Shown: positions 1 to 8,680, numbered from the stretch's first letter. The stretch: 36,101 nt of DNA from an uncultured Ruminococcus sp. (GCA_947169885.1 CAMVRM010000035.1:1-36101); one strand, 5' to 3'. A program made the numbers and translations. Notes: generated from the sequence alone by a model not told the origin.

Positions 1-50
1 GACTAAATCTCGCTGAAAATCCACGCACATTTCTTGTGAAGACAGGTTCT
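1..50. repeat. Right end of palindromic MITE-like repeat, copy 1 (cut by window edge)
   Basis: These 50 bases match the right ends of the complete repeats at 6827-6989 and 11409-11571 and finish with the same 18-bp terminal inverted repeat, CTTGTGAAGACAGGTTCT. The rest of the element lies outside the window. It sits about 50 bp upstream of the response regulator start, so here it is in a 5' region, unlike the internal copies. Confidence 0.9.
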
Positions 51-103
51 TAAAAACAACCGCACATAAAAAGCCATAAACAATAAGAAAAGGGCGTGAA
101 AGA

Positions 104-763
104 ATGGATATACTGATAGTCGAAGACGATAAGGATATGGCGGCTCTGCTGACGGATTTTCTCAGGGCTGAGGGTTACTCCGTTTCGGCTGCCGACTGCG
201 CTGAAAAGGGTATATGCCTTTACGAAAGATACGGCGCAAAGCTTGTAGTGCTTGACGTTAATCTTCCCGATAAAAGCGGCTTTACCGTCTGCTCGAAAAT
301 ACGTGATACCGCCGACACGCCCATTCTTATCGTGAGCGCCCGAACGTCTAAGGAGGATAAACTCAGCGGTCTTGAACTGGGCGCTGATGATTATATCGAA
401 AAGCCTTATGACATCGACATAATGCTCGCAAAAATACGAGGGATCTTCCGCAGACGTTATTCGCAGGATATAGTCTCTGACGGCGATATAACACTTAACC
501 GTGCAGACCGCACCGCCGTTATAAAAGGTCAGCAGACCGAACTCACCGCAAAGGAATTCGATCTGCTTCTGCTGCTTATCGAGAACAAGGGCAAAGTCCT
601 GAAAAAAGAATACCTGCTCAATGCCGTGTGGGGAAGCGACAGCTTGTCTGAACCTCAGACGCTGAATGTTCACATCAGCAGACTGCGCTCACGCTTTGAA
701 GCCGACCCCAAAAAACCTAAACGCCTGCTGACGGTGTGGGGCGTGGGGTACAAATACGTATGA
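104..763 (+). CDS. OmpR/PhoB-family response regulator
   Basis: A DNA-binding two-component response regulator of 219 aa, a normal length for the family. The receiver domain (about residues 1-115) has the acidic pocket at E7-D9, the phospho-acceptor D51 in VVLDVNLP and the conserved K100 before proline. The C-terminal winged helix (about 125-219) ends in the typical TLNVHISRLR and VWGVGYKY motifs. A purine-rich AAAAGGG lies 5' of the ATG. The stop overlaps the start of the histidine kinase gene by 4 bp (ATGA), so the two are translationally coupled and are very likely partners. The signal and target genes cannot be read from the sequence. Confidence 0.95.
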   Translation: MDILIVEDDKDMAALLTDFLRAEGYSVSAADCAEKGICLYERYGAKLVVLDVNLPDKSGFTVCSKIRDTADTPILIVSARTSKEDKLSGLELGADDYIEKPYDIDIMLAKIRGIFRRRYSQDIVSDGDITLNRADRTAVIKGQQTELTAKEFDLLLLLIENKGKVLKKEYLLNAVWGSDSLSEPQTLNVHISRLRSRFEADPKKPKRLLTVWGVGYKYV

Positions 764-1977
764 GGACGTTCCGCAAACTGACAACGGCTGTTGTTATCGT
801 GATGATAGTTCTTGCGGCTGCCGTGAATATCTCCGTAATGCGTATCGAGAGGGAAAACAGCGGTCTTTATCGTGTTGAGGCTAAACGTGCCGCCGATGAG
901 ATAAGGAAAAACGGCAGTGCTGACCTTTCGCATTACAGATTTTTAACGGGCATTTACCCCGATGACGGGAACTTGTACGAAACTGACGAACAGTATATGA
1001 TCGTTGAAGCGGACGGAAAACTCTGGCGTATCGAATATGAATTTCACGATGACAAAGTTCAGATGTTAGCTCTCGTGAACATCGTAATGGGCGTGTGCTT
1101 TCTGCTGGTGGCGGCAGTGCTTGTTTTCATTCGCCGCTCGGTGCTTAAACCGTTCTCGGAGTTCACCGACCTGCCTTTCCAACTTGCAAAAGGCAACCTG
1201 TTCGTACAGCTTCCCGAACATAAGAGCCGCTGGTTCGGCAGGTTCACATGGGCGGTGCAGATGCTCCGTGACTCGCTGGAACTCAGCCGCAGACACGAAC
1301 TTGAAGCCCAGAGAGACAAGCGCCTGCTCCTGCTTTCGCTTTCTCACGATATAAAAACGCCGCTCTCTGCGATAAAACTCAGCGCCGAAGCACTGTCGAG
1401 AGGGCTTTACTCCGACCCTCAGAAACAGCATGACACCGCCGTTCTTATCAGCAAGCGTGCCGCCGAGATCGAAGCGCTCATGGCTCAGATACGTGATGCC
1501 GCAAACGAGGACCTTATCAAGTTTGAAGTGCATAACGGCGAGGTCTTTTTAGACAGCGTGCTTGACAGTATAAAGCCGCAGATCGCCGCAAAGCTTGAAC
1601 CGTTCGGGACGGAATTTATTGTTGAAGATCACTCCGACTGCCTTATCCTCTGCGACCCCGACAGACTTGCGGAGTGCATACTCAACCTTATAGTCAACGC
1701 CATGAAATACGGTGACGGCAAGCGGATAGCGTTCAGCTTTTCCGATGAAGAGGACTGTCGGCTTATGACCGTTTCAAACACAGGCTGTACACTGCCGCCC
1801 GAGGAATTGCAGGATATTTTCGACAGCTTCAAGCGTGGGAGCAATGTCGGAAATGCCGAGGGGAGCGGTCTGGGACTTTATATCTGCCGAAAACTCATGA
1901 CCCTCATGGACGGCGAAGCGTTTGCCGAGATAGAAAACGGCGAGTTCAAAGTCACACTCGTCATACGCAAAGCCTGA
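760..1977 (+). CDS. Membrane sensor histidine kinase
   Basis: A 405-aa sensor kinase coupled to the preceding response regulator. I chose ATG 760 (MRTFRK), which overlaps the regulator stop as ATGA, over a GTG at 736. Membrane segments at about residues 8-27 and 102-124 enclose a short 75-residue external sensor loop. A HAMP-like linker follows. The H-box SLSHDIKTPLS carries the phospho-acceptor H196. The ATPase domain has an N-box (LNLIVNAMKYG) and a G-box (GSGLGLYICRKL). The small sensor loop is typical of kinases that sense membrane or envelope state, but the stimulus is unknown. A bidirectional terminator follows. Confidence 0.95.
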   Translation: MRTFRKLTTAVVIVMIVLAAAVNISVMRIERENSGLYRVEAKRAADEIRKNGSADLSHYRFLTGIYPDDGNLYETDEQYMIVEADGKLWRIEYEFHDDKVQMLALVNIVMGVCFLLVAAVLVFIRRSVLKPFSEFTDLPFQLAKGNLFVQLPEHKSRWFGRFTWAVQMLRDSLELSRRHELEAQRDKRLLLLSLSHDIKTPLSAIKLSAEALSRGLYSDPQKQHDTAVLISKRAAEIEALMAQIRDAANEDLIKFEVHNGEVFLDSVLDSIKPQIAAKLEPFGTEFIVEDHSDCLILCDPDRLAECILNLIVNAMKYGDGKRIAFSFSDEEDCRLMTVSNTGCTLPPEELQDIFDSFKRGSNVGNAEGSGLGLYICRKLMTLMDGEAFAEIENGEFKVTLVIRKA

Positions 1978-1990
1978 ATATCGTCATACA

Positions 1991-2027
1991 AAAAGAGCGT
2001 TCCCGAACACATCGGCAGCGCTCTTTT
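1991..2027. terminator. Bidirectional terminator between the kinase gene and rqcH
   Basis: A hairpin with stem AAAAGAGCG/CGCTCTTTT and a 19-nt loop lies between the convergent kinase (+) and rqcH (-) genes. Its A/T flanks give a U-tract on both strands, so it can end both transcripts. Confidence 0.85.
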
Positions 2028-2030
2028 TAG

Positions 2031-3782
2031 TTATTTCACTCTGATACGTTCCGCTTCGGCGGCATCGGGCTTGACATAGACCGTCCGCTGGTCGGTGAAT
2101 ATCACCATGCCCGGCTTTGCGCCGTTTGGCTTTTTCACATGGCGGATAAGCGTGTAGTCAACGGGCACTTGCGAACTCTGACGTGCATTCGAGCAGTAAG
2201 CCGCTATCCTCGCCGCCTGCAATATCGTCGAATCGGGGGGAGTAACGCCGCCCGTCACGATGACTGTGTGCGAACCCGTGATGTCATGTGTGTGAAGCCA
2301 AATATCGTGCTTCTGCGAGTCTTTAAGCGTGAGTTTGTCGTTCTGACGGTTGTGCCTGCCGACAAGTATCGTGAAGCCGTCATCTGAAAGATACTTCATC
2401 GGAGGGAGCGGTCTGTCAGCCTTTGCACGTCCTCCGCGTCTGCGCAGATAACCCTGTTCGATAAGTTCTTCACGAAGCTGGTCGATGTCGGAATCGCTCT
2501 CGCACCGTTCAAGCGAATCGGCTACCGACTCGATGTAGCGCAGTTCCTCCTCGCCTTTCTGTATAAGTTCTTTCAGTTTTTTCTCGGCAGTGTCAGCTTT
2601 GCGGTACTCCTTGTAATAACGCTGGGCATTCTGCGAGGGAGTAAGTCTCGGGTCAAGCGGAATAGTTATCTCGCCGCCGTTCTCGCTGTAATAATCCGCA
2701 CAGGTGACAGAAGTCTGACCCTTGCTTATGGCGTAAAGATTTGTCATGATAAGGTCGCCCATGTTTTTCAGCTTGTCACGGTCGGCGCACTCCGCAAGTT
2801 CCTGACGCTGATTCGCAGTTCTCCTTGCAACACGCTCCGACAGCGAACCCAACAGCCTGAAAAGATCCTGAGCTTTCTGCCTGATGCGCTCCGAACGGCT
2901 TTTCTCGGAATAGAAAACGTCCAGAAGTTCGCAGGCGCTCTCAGCGTGACTTAGCTTCATGAGACTGCCGAAGTGTTCTATCCGTGTGAAGCAGAAATCT
3001 TTCAGCATTCCCTCGGGTGTACTGAGTATCGTGAAATCTGTCCTGCCGTCCGAAAGCCTGCTCCCCTGCCCTTGAAGCCACTCTGTCAGCCGCACAAGTT
3101 CGCCGTGAGACAGTTCCGATACAGCCTTGTCATTTCCGACACATACAGACACCGCTTCGTCCGCAAACACGGGCGAGATACCTTCCAGCACCTGAACGAG
3201 CGCATTTGAGACACGCTTTGCGCTGAACACGCCCAGTGCCTTTTCAAACTGTTCGCCGTCAAGCGCCGTAAGACTGAGCTTCGGCGAGCGTGGGGGCGTT
3301 GTATAGGCTATTCCGGGAAGAACGGGGCGCACTGCCGACATATCGGGCGTGACACGCTTTATACTGTCGATGATCTTGCCGTCACCGCCGATAAGAATGA
3401 GATTTGAGCGCCTGCCCATTATCTCGGCTGCAAGTGTCAGCGTTTCGTGGTCGCCAAGTTCGTTCACCGTATCGAAATCAAAGCAGAGTATACGTTCAAA
3501 GCCCTCCTGCCTTATGCCGATGAGCCTGCCCGAACCGAGCCGTTTTCTCATGAGCATACAGAACATGGGGGGCGTTTTCGGGTTTTCGATGCTCTGCGCC
3601 GTCAGGTGAACTCTTGCCGTGCCTGCCGCCGAATTTATCAGCAGTCTGTATGAGCCTTCCCGTGTGCGAAGTCCGATCACCAGTTCTTCACGGGAGGGCT
3701 GATATATCTTATCCACCCTGCCGTTTTGCAGAACTTCAAGTTCCTCTTTAACAAGGCTCATAAATATTCCGTCTAATGCCAT
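2031..3782 (-). CDS. rqcH: Ribosome quality control protein RqcH (NFACT family)
   Basis: A 583-aa NFACT-family protein. Bacterial RqcH binds obstructed 50S subunits carrying peptidyl-tRNA and recruits tRNA-Ala to add C-terminal alanine tails that mark the stalled chain for degradation. The N-terminal NFACT-N (FbpA-like) region starts MALDGIFMSLVKEEL and covers roughly the first half. A coiled-coil middle (about 370-440) is followed by the C-terminal NFACT-R domain with DIWLHTHDITGSH, the hallmark of the family. Length is normal. Older annotation would call it a fibronectin-binding protein. It lies 10 bp downstream of a DUF2752 gene and is probably cotranscribed with it. Confidence 0.93.
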   Translation of the reverse strand: MALDGIFMSLVKEELEVLQNGRVDKIYQPSREELVIGLRTREGSYRLLINSAAGTARVHLTAQSIENPKTPPMFCMLMRKRLGSGRLIGIRQEGFERILCFDFDTVNELGDHETLTLAAEIMGRRSNLILIGGDGKIIDSIKRVTPDMSAVRPVLPGIAYTTPPRSPKLSLTALDGEQFEKALGVFSAKRVSNALVQVLEGISPVFADEAVSVCVGNDKAVSELSHGELVRLTEWLQGQGSRLSDGRTDFTILSTPEGMLKDFCFTRIEHFGSLMKLSHAESACELLDVFYSEKSRSERIRQKAQDLFRLLGSLSERVARRTANQRQELAECADRDKLKNMGDLIMTNLYAISKGQTSVTCADYYSENGGEITIPLDPRLTPSQNAQRYYKEYRKADTAEKKLKELIQKGEEELRYIESVADSLERCESDSDIDQLREELIEQGYLRRRGGRAKADRPLPPMKYLSDDGFTILVGRHNRQNDKLTLKDSQKHDIWLHTHDITGSHTVIVTGGVTPPDSTILQAARIAAYCSNARQSSQVPVDYTLIRHVKKPNGAKPGMVIFTDQRTVYVKPDAAEAERIRVK

Positions 3783-3792
3783 TTTCTTTCTC

Positions 3793-4176
3793 CTAGATAC
3801 CGATTATGTTCCGCACGATCCACCACAGCAATATCACCGCCAGAAATGCGATATTGACTTTTTCACTGCCTGTCGTGAGGATATACTTTCCTGTTTTTAT
3901 ATACCTTAATGAAGTCGCCGTGATGAGCCATGCCGCAAACACCGCTTCAAGCGGCATGAGTGCGTTCCACCTGAGTGCCTGCGCAAATTCCAGCCTTGCA
4001 AGGCAGTGCAGAGCGTGAGTGTTGCCGCACCCCGGGCATCTGAACCCTGTAACTTTGCGGAAGATGCACGGCAGTCCGTGACCTGTTTTATCCATGATGA
4101 GTGTATACAGACAGATGACTGCCGCCGCCGCCGAAAGGAACAGCACAACTCTTAACGTTCTCTTTTTCAAAAGCAC
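3793..4176 (-). CDS. DUF2752 small membrane protein
   Basis: A membrane protein of about 127 aa with the DUF2752 signature: GFRCPGCGNTHALHCL, then ALRWNALMP in place of the usual NP motif, and three hydrophobic segments (about 8-28, 75-95, 105-125). The molecular function of the family is unknown; the CPGCG motif suggests metal or redox chemistry at the membrane. The longest frame begins with GTG at 4176, but GGAGG sits only 3 nt before it. A TTG two codons later (4170) has a better 8-nt spacing and may be the true start. It is followed closely by rqcH. Confidence 0.8.
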   Translation of the reverse strand: MLLKKRTLRVVLFLSAAAAVICLYTLIMDKTGHGLPCIFRKVTGFRCPGCGNTHALHCLARLEFAQALRWNALMPLEAVFAAWLITATSLRYIKTGKYILTTGSEKVNIAFLAVILLWWIVRNIIGI

Positions 4177-4190
4177 TGTCCTCCACTAAA

Positions 4191-4221
4191 AAAGCTGCCC
4201 GAGCTAATGACGGACAGCTTT
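4191..4221 (-). terminator. Intrinsic terminator after the DUF4234 gene
   Basis: On the minus strand, a stem AAAGCTG/CAGCTTT with a 17-nt loop is followed by a run of T residues, directly after the DUF4234 stop. The next gene (DUF2752) starts only 15 bp further on with no room for a separate standard promoter, so it may depend on read-through. Confidence 0.8.
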
Positions 4222-4230
4222 AAGTTTGGC

Positions 4231-4569
4231 TTATGCCAGCTGGTTCATCTCATTCTGAACGAGTGCCATTACTACGATACCGAGACCCAGCACCGAAAGC
4301 AGAATGTAAAGGATCTTGTTGTCGCTGGGAGGAAGTCCTCTCTGCTGTTTTACTGCGTTGAGGTTGTCATCAGCGTTTATTGCAAAGAAAATGCCGCCGA
4401 CATAGAGGAACAGCAGGATAAACTGGATAGTCGGGTCAAGTCCTGCAACGCTCTGACCTCCTGCGTTGTAAAGCTCGTGCATTGCGCCCCAGTACCACAC
4501 CAGACCATAGATACCGCAGGTAACGATAGTCAGGATAACAACTGTTGCGACCGATTTTTGTGTAAACAT
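4231..4569 (-). CDS. DUF4234 small membrane protein
   Basis: A 112-aa membrane protein that fits DUF4234: an N-terminal hydrophobic segment with ILTIVTCGIYGLVWYWGAM (about 9-30), then an ELYN/GG segment and two further membrane helices (about 48-65 and 85-105). Family function is unknown. The start is supported by AAAGGAG 9 nt upstream. It has its own promoter (4628-4656) and terminator, so it is a single-gene unit with possible read-through to DUF2752-rqcH. Confidence 0.85.
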   Translation of the reverse strand: MFTQKSVATVVILTIVTCGIYGLVWYWGAMHELYNAGGQSVAGLDPTIQFILLFLYVGGIFFAINADDNLNAVKQQRGLPPSDNKILYILLSVLGLGIVVMALVQNEMNQLA

Positions 4570-4627
4570 GATGCTTTTCTCCTTTCATAATATTTACTGT
4601 AAACAGGCATACTGACCTGTCAAATAT

Positions 4628-4656
4628 ATTTTATCACATATCTCATATAAAGTCAA
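4628..4656 (-). promoter_or_regulatory. Sigma-A-type promoter of the DUF4234 gene
   Basis: On the minus strand, TTGACT, a 17-bp spacer and TAAAAT lie about 60 bp upstream of the DUF4234 start. An ACAGG/CCTGT inverted repeat follows in the leader and could be an operator; that part is speculative. Confidence 0.65.
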
Positions 4657-4706
4657 GGATTTTTCAGAAAAATCTTTAAAAAAAATTTCCATAATACACC
4701 AAAAAA

Positions 4707-5405
4707 CTATACAAAAAACTTTTTCTCGAGCGTTGTTCTGAGCGCAGGGTTTATGGCAATGATTATGAGCATAAGACCTATCAGCAAAAACGCCGCACAG
4801 GGATATATCGACCAGACGAGTCGGCTGTGTATGTCGAAAGTGAAGTTCAGCAAAAATTCCGTCAGAACTATCGCCATTCCGCTGAGTATCGTTGCTCCGC
4901 CGAAGATGTATAGATAACCCTTTCGGACATATCTGCAAAGGGCAATGACCGCCGTTGAGATGATGCAGGATGCTCCCACTGTCGGAAGCGCAAAGGACAA
5001 AAACCAGTTGCCGTCAGTAAAAAGGTCGATGTGGAGCAGAAAAAGCGCCGCCGCCGCATGGTCAACAGGCACGAATACCACAGGGTTAGGGCGCTTGAAC
5101 CAAAACGGCAGCACCACTATTATGTATGCGAGCACTATCGCTGAGGCGGATATTCCTCCCCATGTCACTTCGCCCGTTATGCTCAGGTTGCAGATGAGCG
5201 GCATGACGAGCGCTATGAGAAACAGCGATGTAAGTATGAACAGCGAGCCTGCACGTGTGACTGTGTGCCGCTTTATCACAGGATTGTCGGGAAAAAGCGG
5301 ATCGCCGTCAGGCATTTCAAGGTCGGGGTGGTAAACTCTTGTGAAGCACAGGGGACATCTCTTCTCGCTGTCCGCAAGTTCCACTCCGCATTTTATACAG
5401 TACAT
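4707..5405 (-). CDS. DUF6320 zinc-ribbon membrane protein
   Basis: A protein of about 232 aa. The N-terminus MYCIKCGVEL...RCPLCFTRVY carries two CxxC pairs, forming a zinc ribbon. Then come about six hydrophobic segments. This architecture matches DUF6320, whose function is unknown. I chose ATG 5405 rather than a GTG 12 bp upstream, because GGAGGTG lies 9 nt before the ATG and the upstream gene stops at 5407. It is the second gene of a tight two-gene unit with the condensation-like acyltransferase, which suggests that the soluble enzyme and the membrane partner work together. No recognised catalytic residue is visible in this protein. Confidence 0.8.
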   Translation of the reverse strand: MYCIKCGVELADSEKRCPLCFTRVYHPDLEMPDGDPLFPDNPVIKRHTVTRAGSLFILTSLFLIALVMPLICNLSITGEVTWGGISASAIVLAYIIVVLPFWFKRPNPVVFVPVDHAAAALFLLHIDLFTDGNWFLSFALPTVGASCIISTAVIALCRYVRKGYLYIFGGATILSGMAIVLTEFLLNFTFDIHSRLVWSIYPCAAFLLIGLMLIIIAINPALRTTLEKKFFV

Positions 5406-5406
5406 T

Positions 5407-6699
5407 TTATTGTACACCTCCGTATCCGTAATTGGAGCTGAGTTTGATGTGAAGCCCCATATCCCTGAGATTCGTTATAAAACGCTGTTCGAGAACAGGC
5501 TCTTGTATCGAGCGTATCAGTTCAATATAAAGCTTGTCCCCGAAGCTGAGTATCGCACAGTTGTTCGGCGAAGTATGCTGAGTTCCCAGCGTGAAGCCCA
5601 CACGCTGAACGTGCGCCGCCATTTCCTGCGGCATTTTCACAGCACCTAAATTCGACATGGTGATGCAGGTCTTTTTCTCGCCGTTCATGTTATAGACGAT
5701 CTTCATGCCGATATTTTTCAAAAACAGCGGCAGAAGTTTCAGCACCCACATCTGCTCAAAGCCCACGTTCGAGCGTATCCTTGCGGCTATCCTGTAAGGT
5801 GTAAGTTCAAGCGCCATTTGGTGATGAACGTCGCTCAGCATCTGTTCAAAAGTCAGGTCGCCAAGCTTAGGGTCGATTCCCGGGGAAACGTAAAGCACGA
5901 AATTCCTGAGCGTTTCACTCGGGAAGATCCGCCGCAGGTTGTTCGGAACAAGCACTTTGACGGGTCGGCGCTTTTTCGGCGGAACACGTTCAGCCTGCAC
6001 CGACAGAAATGACTGTATCATCACCGTCACAAGCAGTTCGGTAAGTGTCGCCTTATACTCGTGGGCAACATCAAGCACTTCTTTAACGTCAAGCTCTGCG
6101 ATTATAAGGTCACGAAAACCGTTCGGGAGAGGCGTGCCTTTGAGCTGGTAAGCGGTCGCTTCCGACTGTTTTAGCGGATTTTTGCCTGCGTATCTCAGAA
6201 AATCGTCCCTGAGTTCTTCCTCACGGGGCTGTTCTGCAACGTCAAAAACCCCCTGCTCGCACGGTATTTTTATACTGCGTGAAAGTTCAAGATACTTTGC
6301 CGTCAGCGTTTTAAGAAATATAAGACCGCTGTTTCCGTCGGCGATAGCGTGAAAAAACTCAACAGCTATGCGGTTTTTGTAGTAAAGCACACGAAATGCG
6401 CACCTTTGTATATCGTCAAACGGCATATGTGTGAGCGGATAGCTGTGATCCTGCTTTACCCTCGGCGCACGCTCAATTTCTTCCAGATAATACCAGAACA
6501 CACCTGCACGCACACGCACAGCGATAGACGGAAAACGCCGCACTGTTTTGTTGAGCGCCTCTTGCAAAAGCCACGGGTCGATCATGCCGTCAAGAGTTAT
6601 CGACAGCCTGAAAATATTGCTCCAATCACGCCGTTTCGTGGCAGGATATAGCTTTGCGGAATTATCAAGCTTCATCCACCGAAGCTGACGCTTTTTCAT
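5407..6699 (-). CDS. Condensation-domain-like / alcohol acetyltransferase-like protein
   Basis: A stand-alone protein of about 430 aa in the CoA-dependent acyltransferase/condensation superfamily. The motif HAIADGNSG corresponds to the HHxxxDG catalytic motif of condensation domains and alcohol acetyltransferases, with the second His replaced by Ala but the catalytic H and the DG intact in register. A large C-terminal half carries a conserved-looking NLGAV segment. The longest frame adds 48 residues, but the promoter at 6733-6761 lies inside that extension, so ATG 6699 (MKKRQLRWMK) is chosen. The acyl donor and acceptor are unknown. It forms an operon with the DUF6320 membrane protein, so a lipid or surface glycan substrate is possible. 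Confidence 0.8.
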   Translation of the reverse strand: MKKRQLRWMKLDNSAKLYPATKRRDWSNIFRLSITLDGMIDPWLLQEALNKTVRRFPSIAVRVRAGVFWYYLEEIERAPRVKQDHSYPLTHMPFDDIQRCAFRVLYYKNRIAVEFFHAIADGNSGLIFLKTLTAKYLELSRSIKIPCEQGVFDVAEQPREEELRDDFLRYAGKNPLKQSEATAYQLKGTPLPNGFRDLIIAELDVKEVLDVAHEYKATLTELLVTVMIQSFLSVQAERVPPKKRRPVKVLVPNNLRRIFPSETLRNFVLYVSPGIDPKLGDLTFEQMLSDVHHQMALELTPYRIAARIRSNVGFEQMWVLKLLPLFLKNIGMKIVYNMNGEKKTCITMSNLGAVKMPQEMAAHVQRVGFTLGTQHTSPNNCAILSFGDKLYIELIRSIQEPVLEQRFITNLRDMGLHIKLSSNYGYGGVQ

Positions 6700-6732
6700 C
6701 GTATCACCAGCCAATGTAAAGTAACTAATACC

Positions 6733-6761
6733 ATTATACCAAAAACCTGTCAAAATGTCAA
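6733..6761 (-). promoter_or_regulatory. Promoter of the acyltransferase/DUF6320 operon
   Basis: A consensus sigma-A promoter on the minus strand: TTGACA, 17-bp spacer, TATAAT. The predicted transcript starts near 6726, about 27 bp upstream of ATG 6699, with GGTGAT before the start. It rules out the longer reading frame of the acyltransferase. Confidence 0.88.
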
Positions 6762-6791
6762 ATATCTGCGGACAGTTTCCACATAATGGTG

Positions 6792-6823
6792 AAAAAACTG
6801 CGCTCCCCATAAAAAGAAGCGCA
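6792..6823 (-). terminator. Terminator of the tgt-acyl-CoA synthetase operon, beyond the MITE
   Basis: Minus-strand hairpin TGCGCT/AGCGCA with a 13-nt loop and a T6 tract. It is separated from the synthetase stop (6998) by the 163-bp palindromic repeat. Confidence 0.75.
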
Positions 6824-6826
6824 ATA

Positions 6827-6989
6827 AGAACCTGTCTTCGCAAGGCTCTGTACGTGTCTTTTCAACGATATTTAGCCGCTTTCTGCGTTGAAAAACCTTG
6901 CAGTGCGACAGCACAACTGCGGTTTTTCGCCTTGAAATCGACTAAATCTCGCTGAAAATCCACGCACATTTCTTGTGAAGACAGGTTCT
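6827..6989. repeat. Palindromic MITE-like repeat, copy 2 (163 bp, complete)
   Basis: Bounded by imperfect copies of the 18-bp terminal inverted repeat AGAACCTGTCTTCRCAAG. It differs from copy 3 (11409-11571) at only three positions. The two halves are related to each other as inverted repeats along almost the whole length, around a central GTGC/GCAC loop, so the RNA would fold into one long imperfect hairpin. TA precedes the left end. No transposase is encoded. It lies between the acyl-CoA synthetase stop and its terminator. Read-through of this repeat creates spurious frames ending in LKSTKSR. Confidence 0.92.
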
Positions 6990-6997
6990 AAAATTAT

Positions 6998-8662
6998 TTA
7001 TTCATCGTCATCGGCTCTGTCCATGTCGTGTTTTCTTATCTCACCACGCTTTATCTTTCCGCTGGTAGTCTTTGGAAGTTCATCGACAAACTCGATTATC
7101 CTCGGATACTTATAGGGTGCAGTCGACTTCTTGACGAAAGTTTGCAGTTCCTTCACCAGTTCGTCCGAGGGCTTGTAGTCCTTGGTCAGAACGATAGTCG
7201 CCTTGACAACGTTTCCTCTTATCGGATCCTTAGCGCCCGTTATCGCACATTCCATGACCGCAGGATGCTCCATGAGTATGCTCTCGATCTCGAAAGGTCC
7301 GATGCGGTAGCCCGACGCTTTTATCAGGTCATCGGTCCTGCCCACATACCAGTAATAGCCGTCCTTGTCCATATAGGCTGTGTCGCCCGTGTGGTAAACG
7401 CCGTACTTCCATGCACGTTCATTTTCGGCAGGATTGCGGTAATACTCTTTGAGCAGACCCATAGTCCTGCCCTCTTCGCCGAATACGACTATCTCACCAA
7501 CTTCGCCCTGCTTCACAAGGTTTCCGTCAGAGTCCATAAGTCCGACTTTGTAAAGCGGAGTAGGTTTGCCCATTGAGCCTGCTTTCGGCTCCATGCCGTA
7601 GAGGTTTGCAATGATGACAGCCGACTCCGACTGCCCGAAGCCTTCCATGAGTTTCAGACCCGTGTACTCATACCAGCGGCGGTATACCGCAGGATTGAGC
7701 GCCTCGCCTGCCATACAGCTGTACTTTATGGAACTCAGGTCATACTTGCTGACGCCTGCTTTGATGAAAAAGCGGTACATTGTCGGAGGTGCGCAGAACG
7801 AGGTTATCTTGTAATCCTGGATCACCTGCATGAGCTTGTCGGGGTCAAAGCGGTCGAAATCATAGATAAATGTTGTTGCGCCTGCCACGAACTGACCGTA
7901 CATCTTGCCCCATGCGCACTTTGCCCAGCCTGTTTCCGAAACGGTCAGGTGGAGCGAGTTCTCGTCAAGGTGATGCCAGTGCTTGCCCGTGATGATGTGC
8001 GCCGCAGCGATCGTGTAGTTGTGCAGAGCCATTTTCGGCTGACCCGTTGTTCCGCTGGAAAAATACATGAGCATAGGCTCATAGATGTTAGTTTCCATGC
8101 GTTCATGTGTCGGCTCGAACTTTGCGATCTCGGGCAGAAAATCCACCCAACCCTCACGCTGACCGTGTGTTATGAACTTGCCCGAAAGCTTTCCGTATTT
8201 TGCTTCCGCAGCGTCTACCTTTGCGGCAACATCGTTCTCGGCTGTGCAGACTATGTACTTTATGTCCGCCGCCTTGAAGCGGTAAATATAGTCCTTTGTG
8301 CTGAGCTGATTTGTTGCGGGAACAAGTATCGCACCTATCTTCATAAGTCCATAGGCTAAGAACCAGAACTCATAGTGGCGTTTGAGGACAGCCATAACAA
8401 AGTCGCCCTTTTTAATACCGTGAGCTGTCATCATGTTCGCAACCCTGTTCGACTGCTCCATAAGGTCACGATAGGTAAAGCGCTTTTCCTCGCCGTTCTC
8501 GTTGACCCAAAGGATAGCGAGCCTGTCGGGTTCAAGCCTTGCAAGTTCGTCCACCACATCATATGAGAAGTTGAAATTATCCTTTATATCAAGTTCAAAT
8601 TTCAGCAGTCTCCCCTGCTCGTCAAGTTCCTCTTTCACGAATCTTTTGTAAAAATCCTTCAT
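6998..8662 (-). CDS. Acyl-CoA synthetase, AMP-forming (medium-chain/ACSM-like)
   Basis: A 554-aa ANL-superfamily enzyme that activates a carboxylic acid to acyl-AMP and then acyl-CoA. Motifs: the P-loop-like MYFSSGTTGQPKMALHN, the ETGWAKCAWGKMYGQ segment typical of medium-chain/butyrate-type synthetases, the hinge YWYVGRTDDLIKASGYRIGP and the catalytic lysine region KTTSGKIKRGEIR. Length is normal. GGAGG precedes the ATG. It is the last gene of the operon tgt, unknown membrane protein, HAD phosphatase, synthetase, with an 18-nt gap after the phosphatase. The true substrate (acetate, propionate, butyrate or an aromatic acid) cannot be decided from sequence alone. Confidence 0.9.
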   Translation of the reverse strand: MKDFYKRFVKEELDEQGRLLKFELDIKDNFNFSYDVVDELARLEPDRLAILWVNENGEEKRFTYRDLMEQSNRVANMMTAHGIKKGDFVMAVLKRHYEFWFLAYGLMKIGAILVPATNQLSTKDYIYRFKAADIKYIVCTAENDVAAKVDAAEAKYGKLSGKFITHGQREGWVDFLPEIAKFEPTHERMETNIYEPMLMYFSSGTTGQPKMALHNYTIAAAHIITGKHWHHLDENSLHLTVSETGWAKCAWGKMYGQFVAGATTFIYDFDRFDPDKLMQVIQDYKITSFCAPPTMYRFFIKAGVSKYDLSSIKYSCMAGEALNPAVYRRWYEYTGLKLMEGFGQSESAVIIANLYGMEPKAGSMGKPTPLYKVGLMDSDGNLVKQGEVGEIVVFGEEGRTMGLLKEYYRNPAENERAWKYGVYHTGDTAYMDKDGYYWYVGRTDDLIKASGYRIGPFEIESILMEHPAVMECAITGAKDPIRGNVVKATIVLTKDYKPSDELVKELQTFVKKSTAPYKYPRIIEFVDELPKTTSGKIKRGEIRKHDMDRADDDE

Positions 8663-8680
8663 CGTAAAGCCTCCAAAAAA

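Noticed and set aside
50-673. Minus-strand frame of 207 codons opposite the first response regulator
   Set aside because: Antisense to a complete OmpR-family regulator with all catalytic residues, and it has no recognisable domain.
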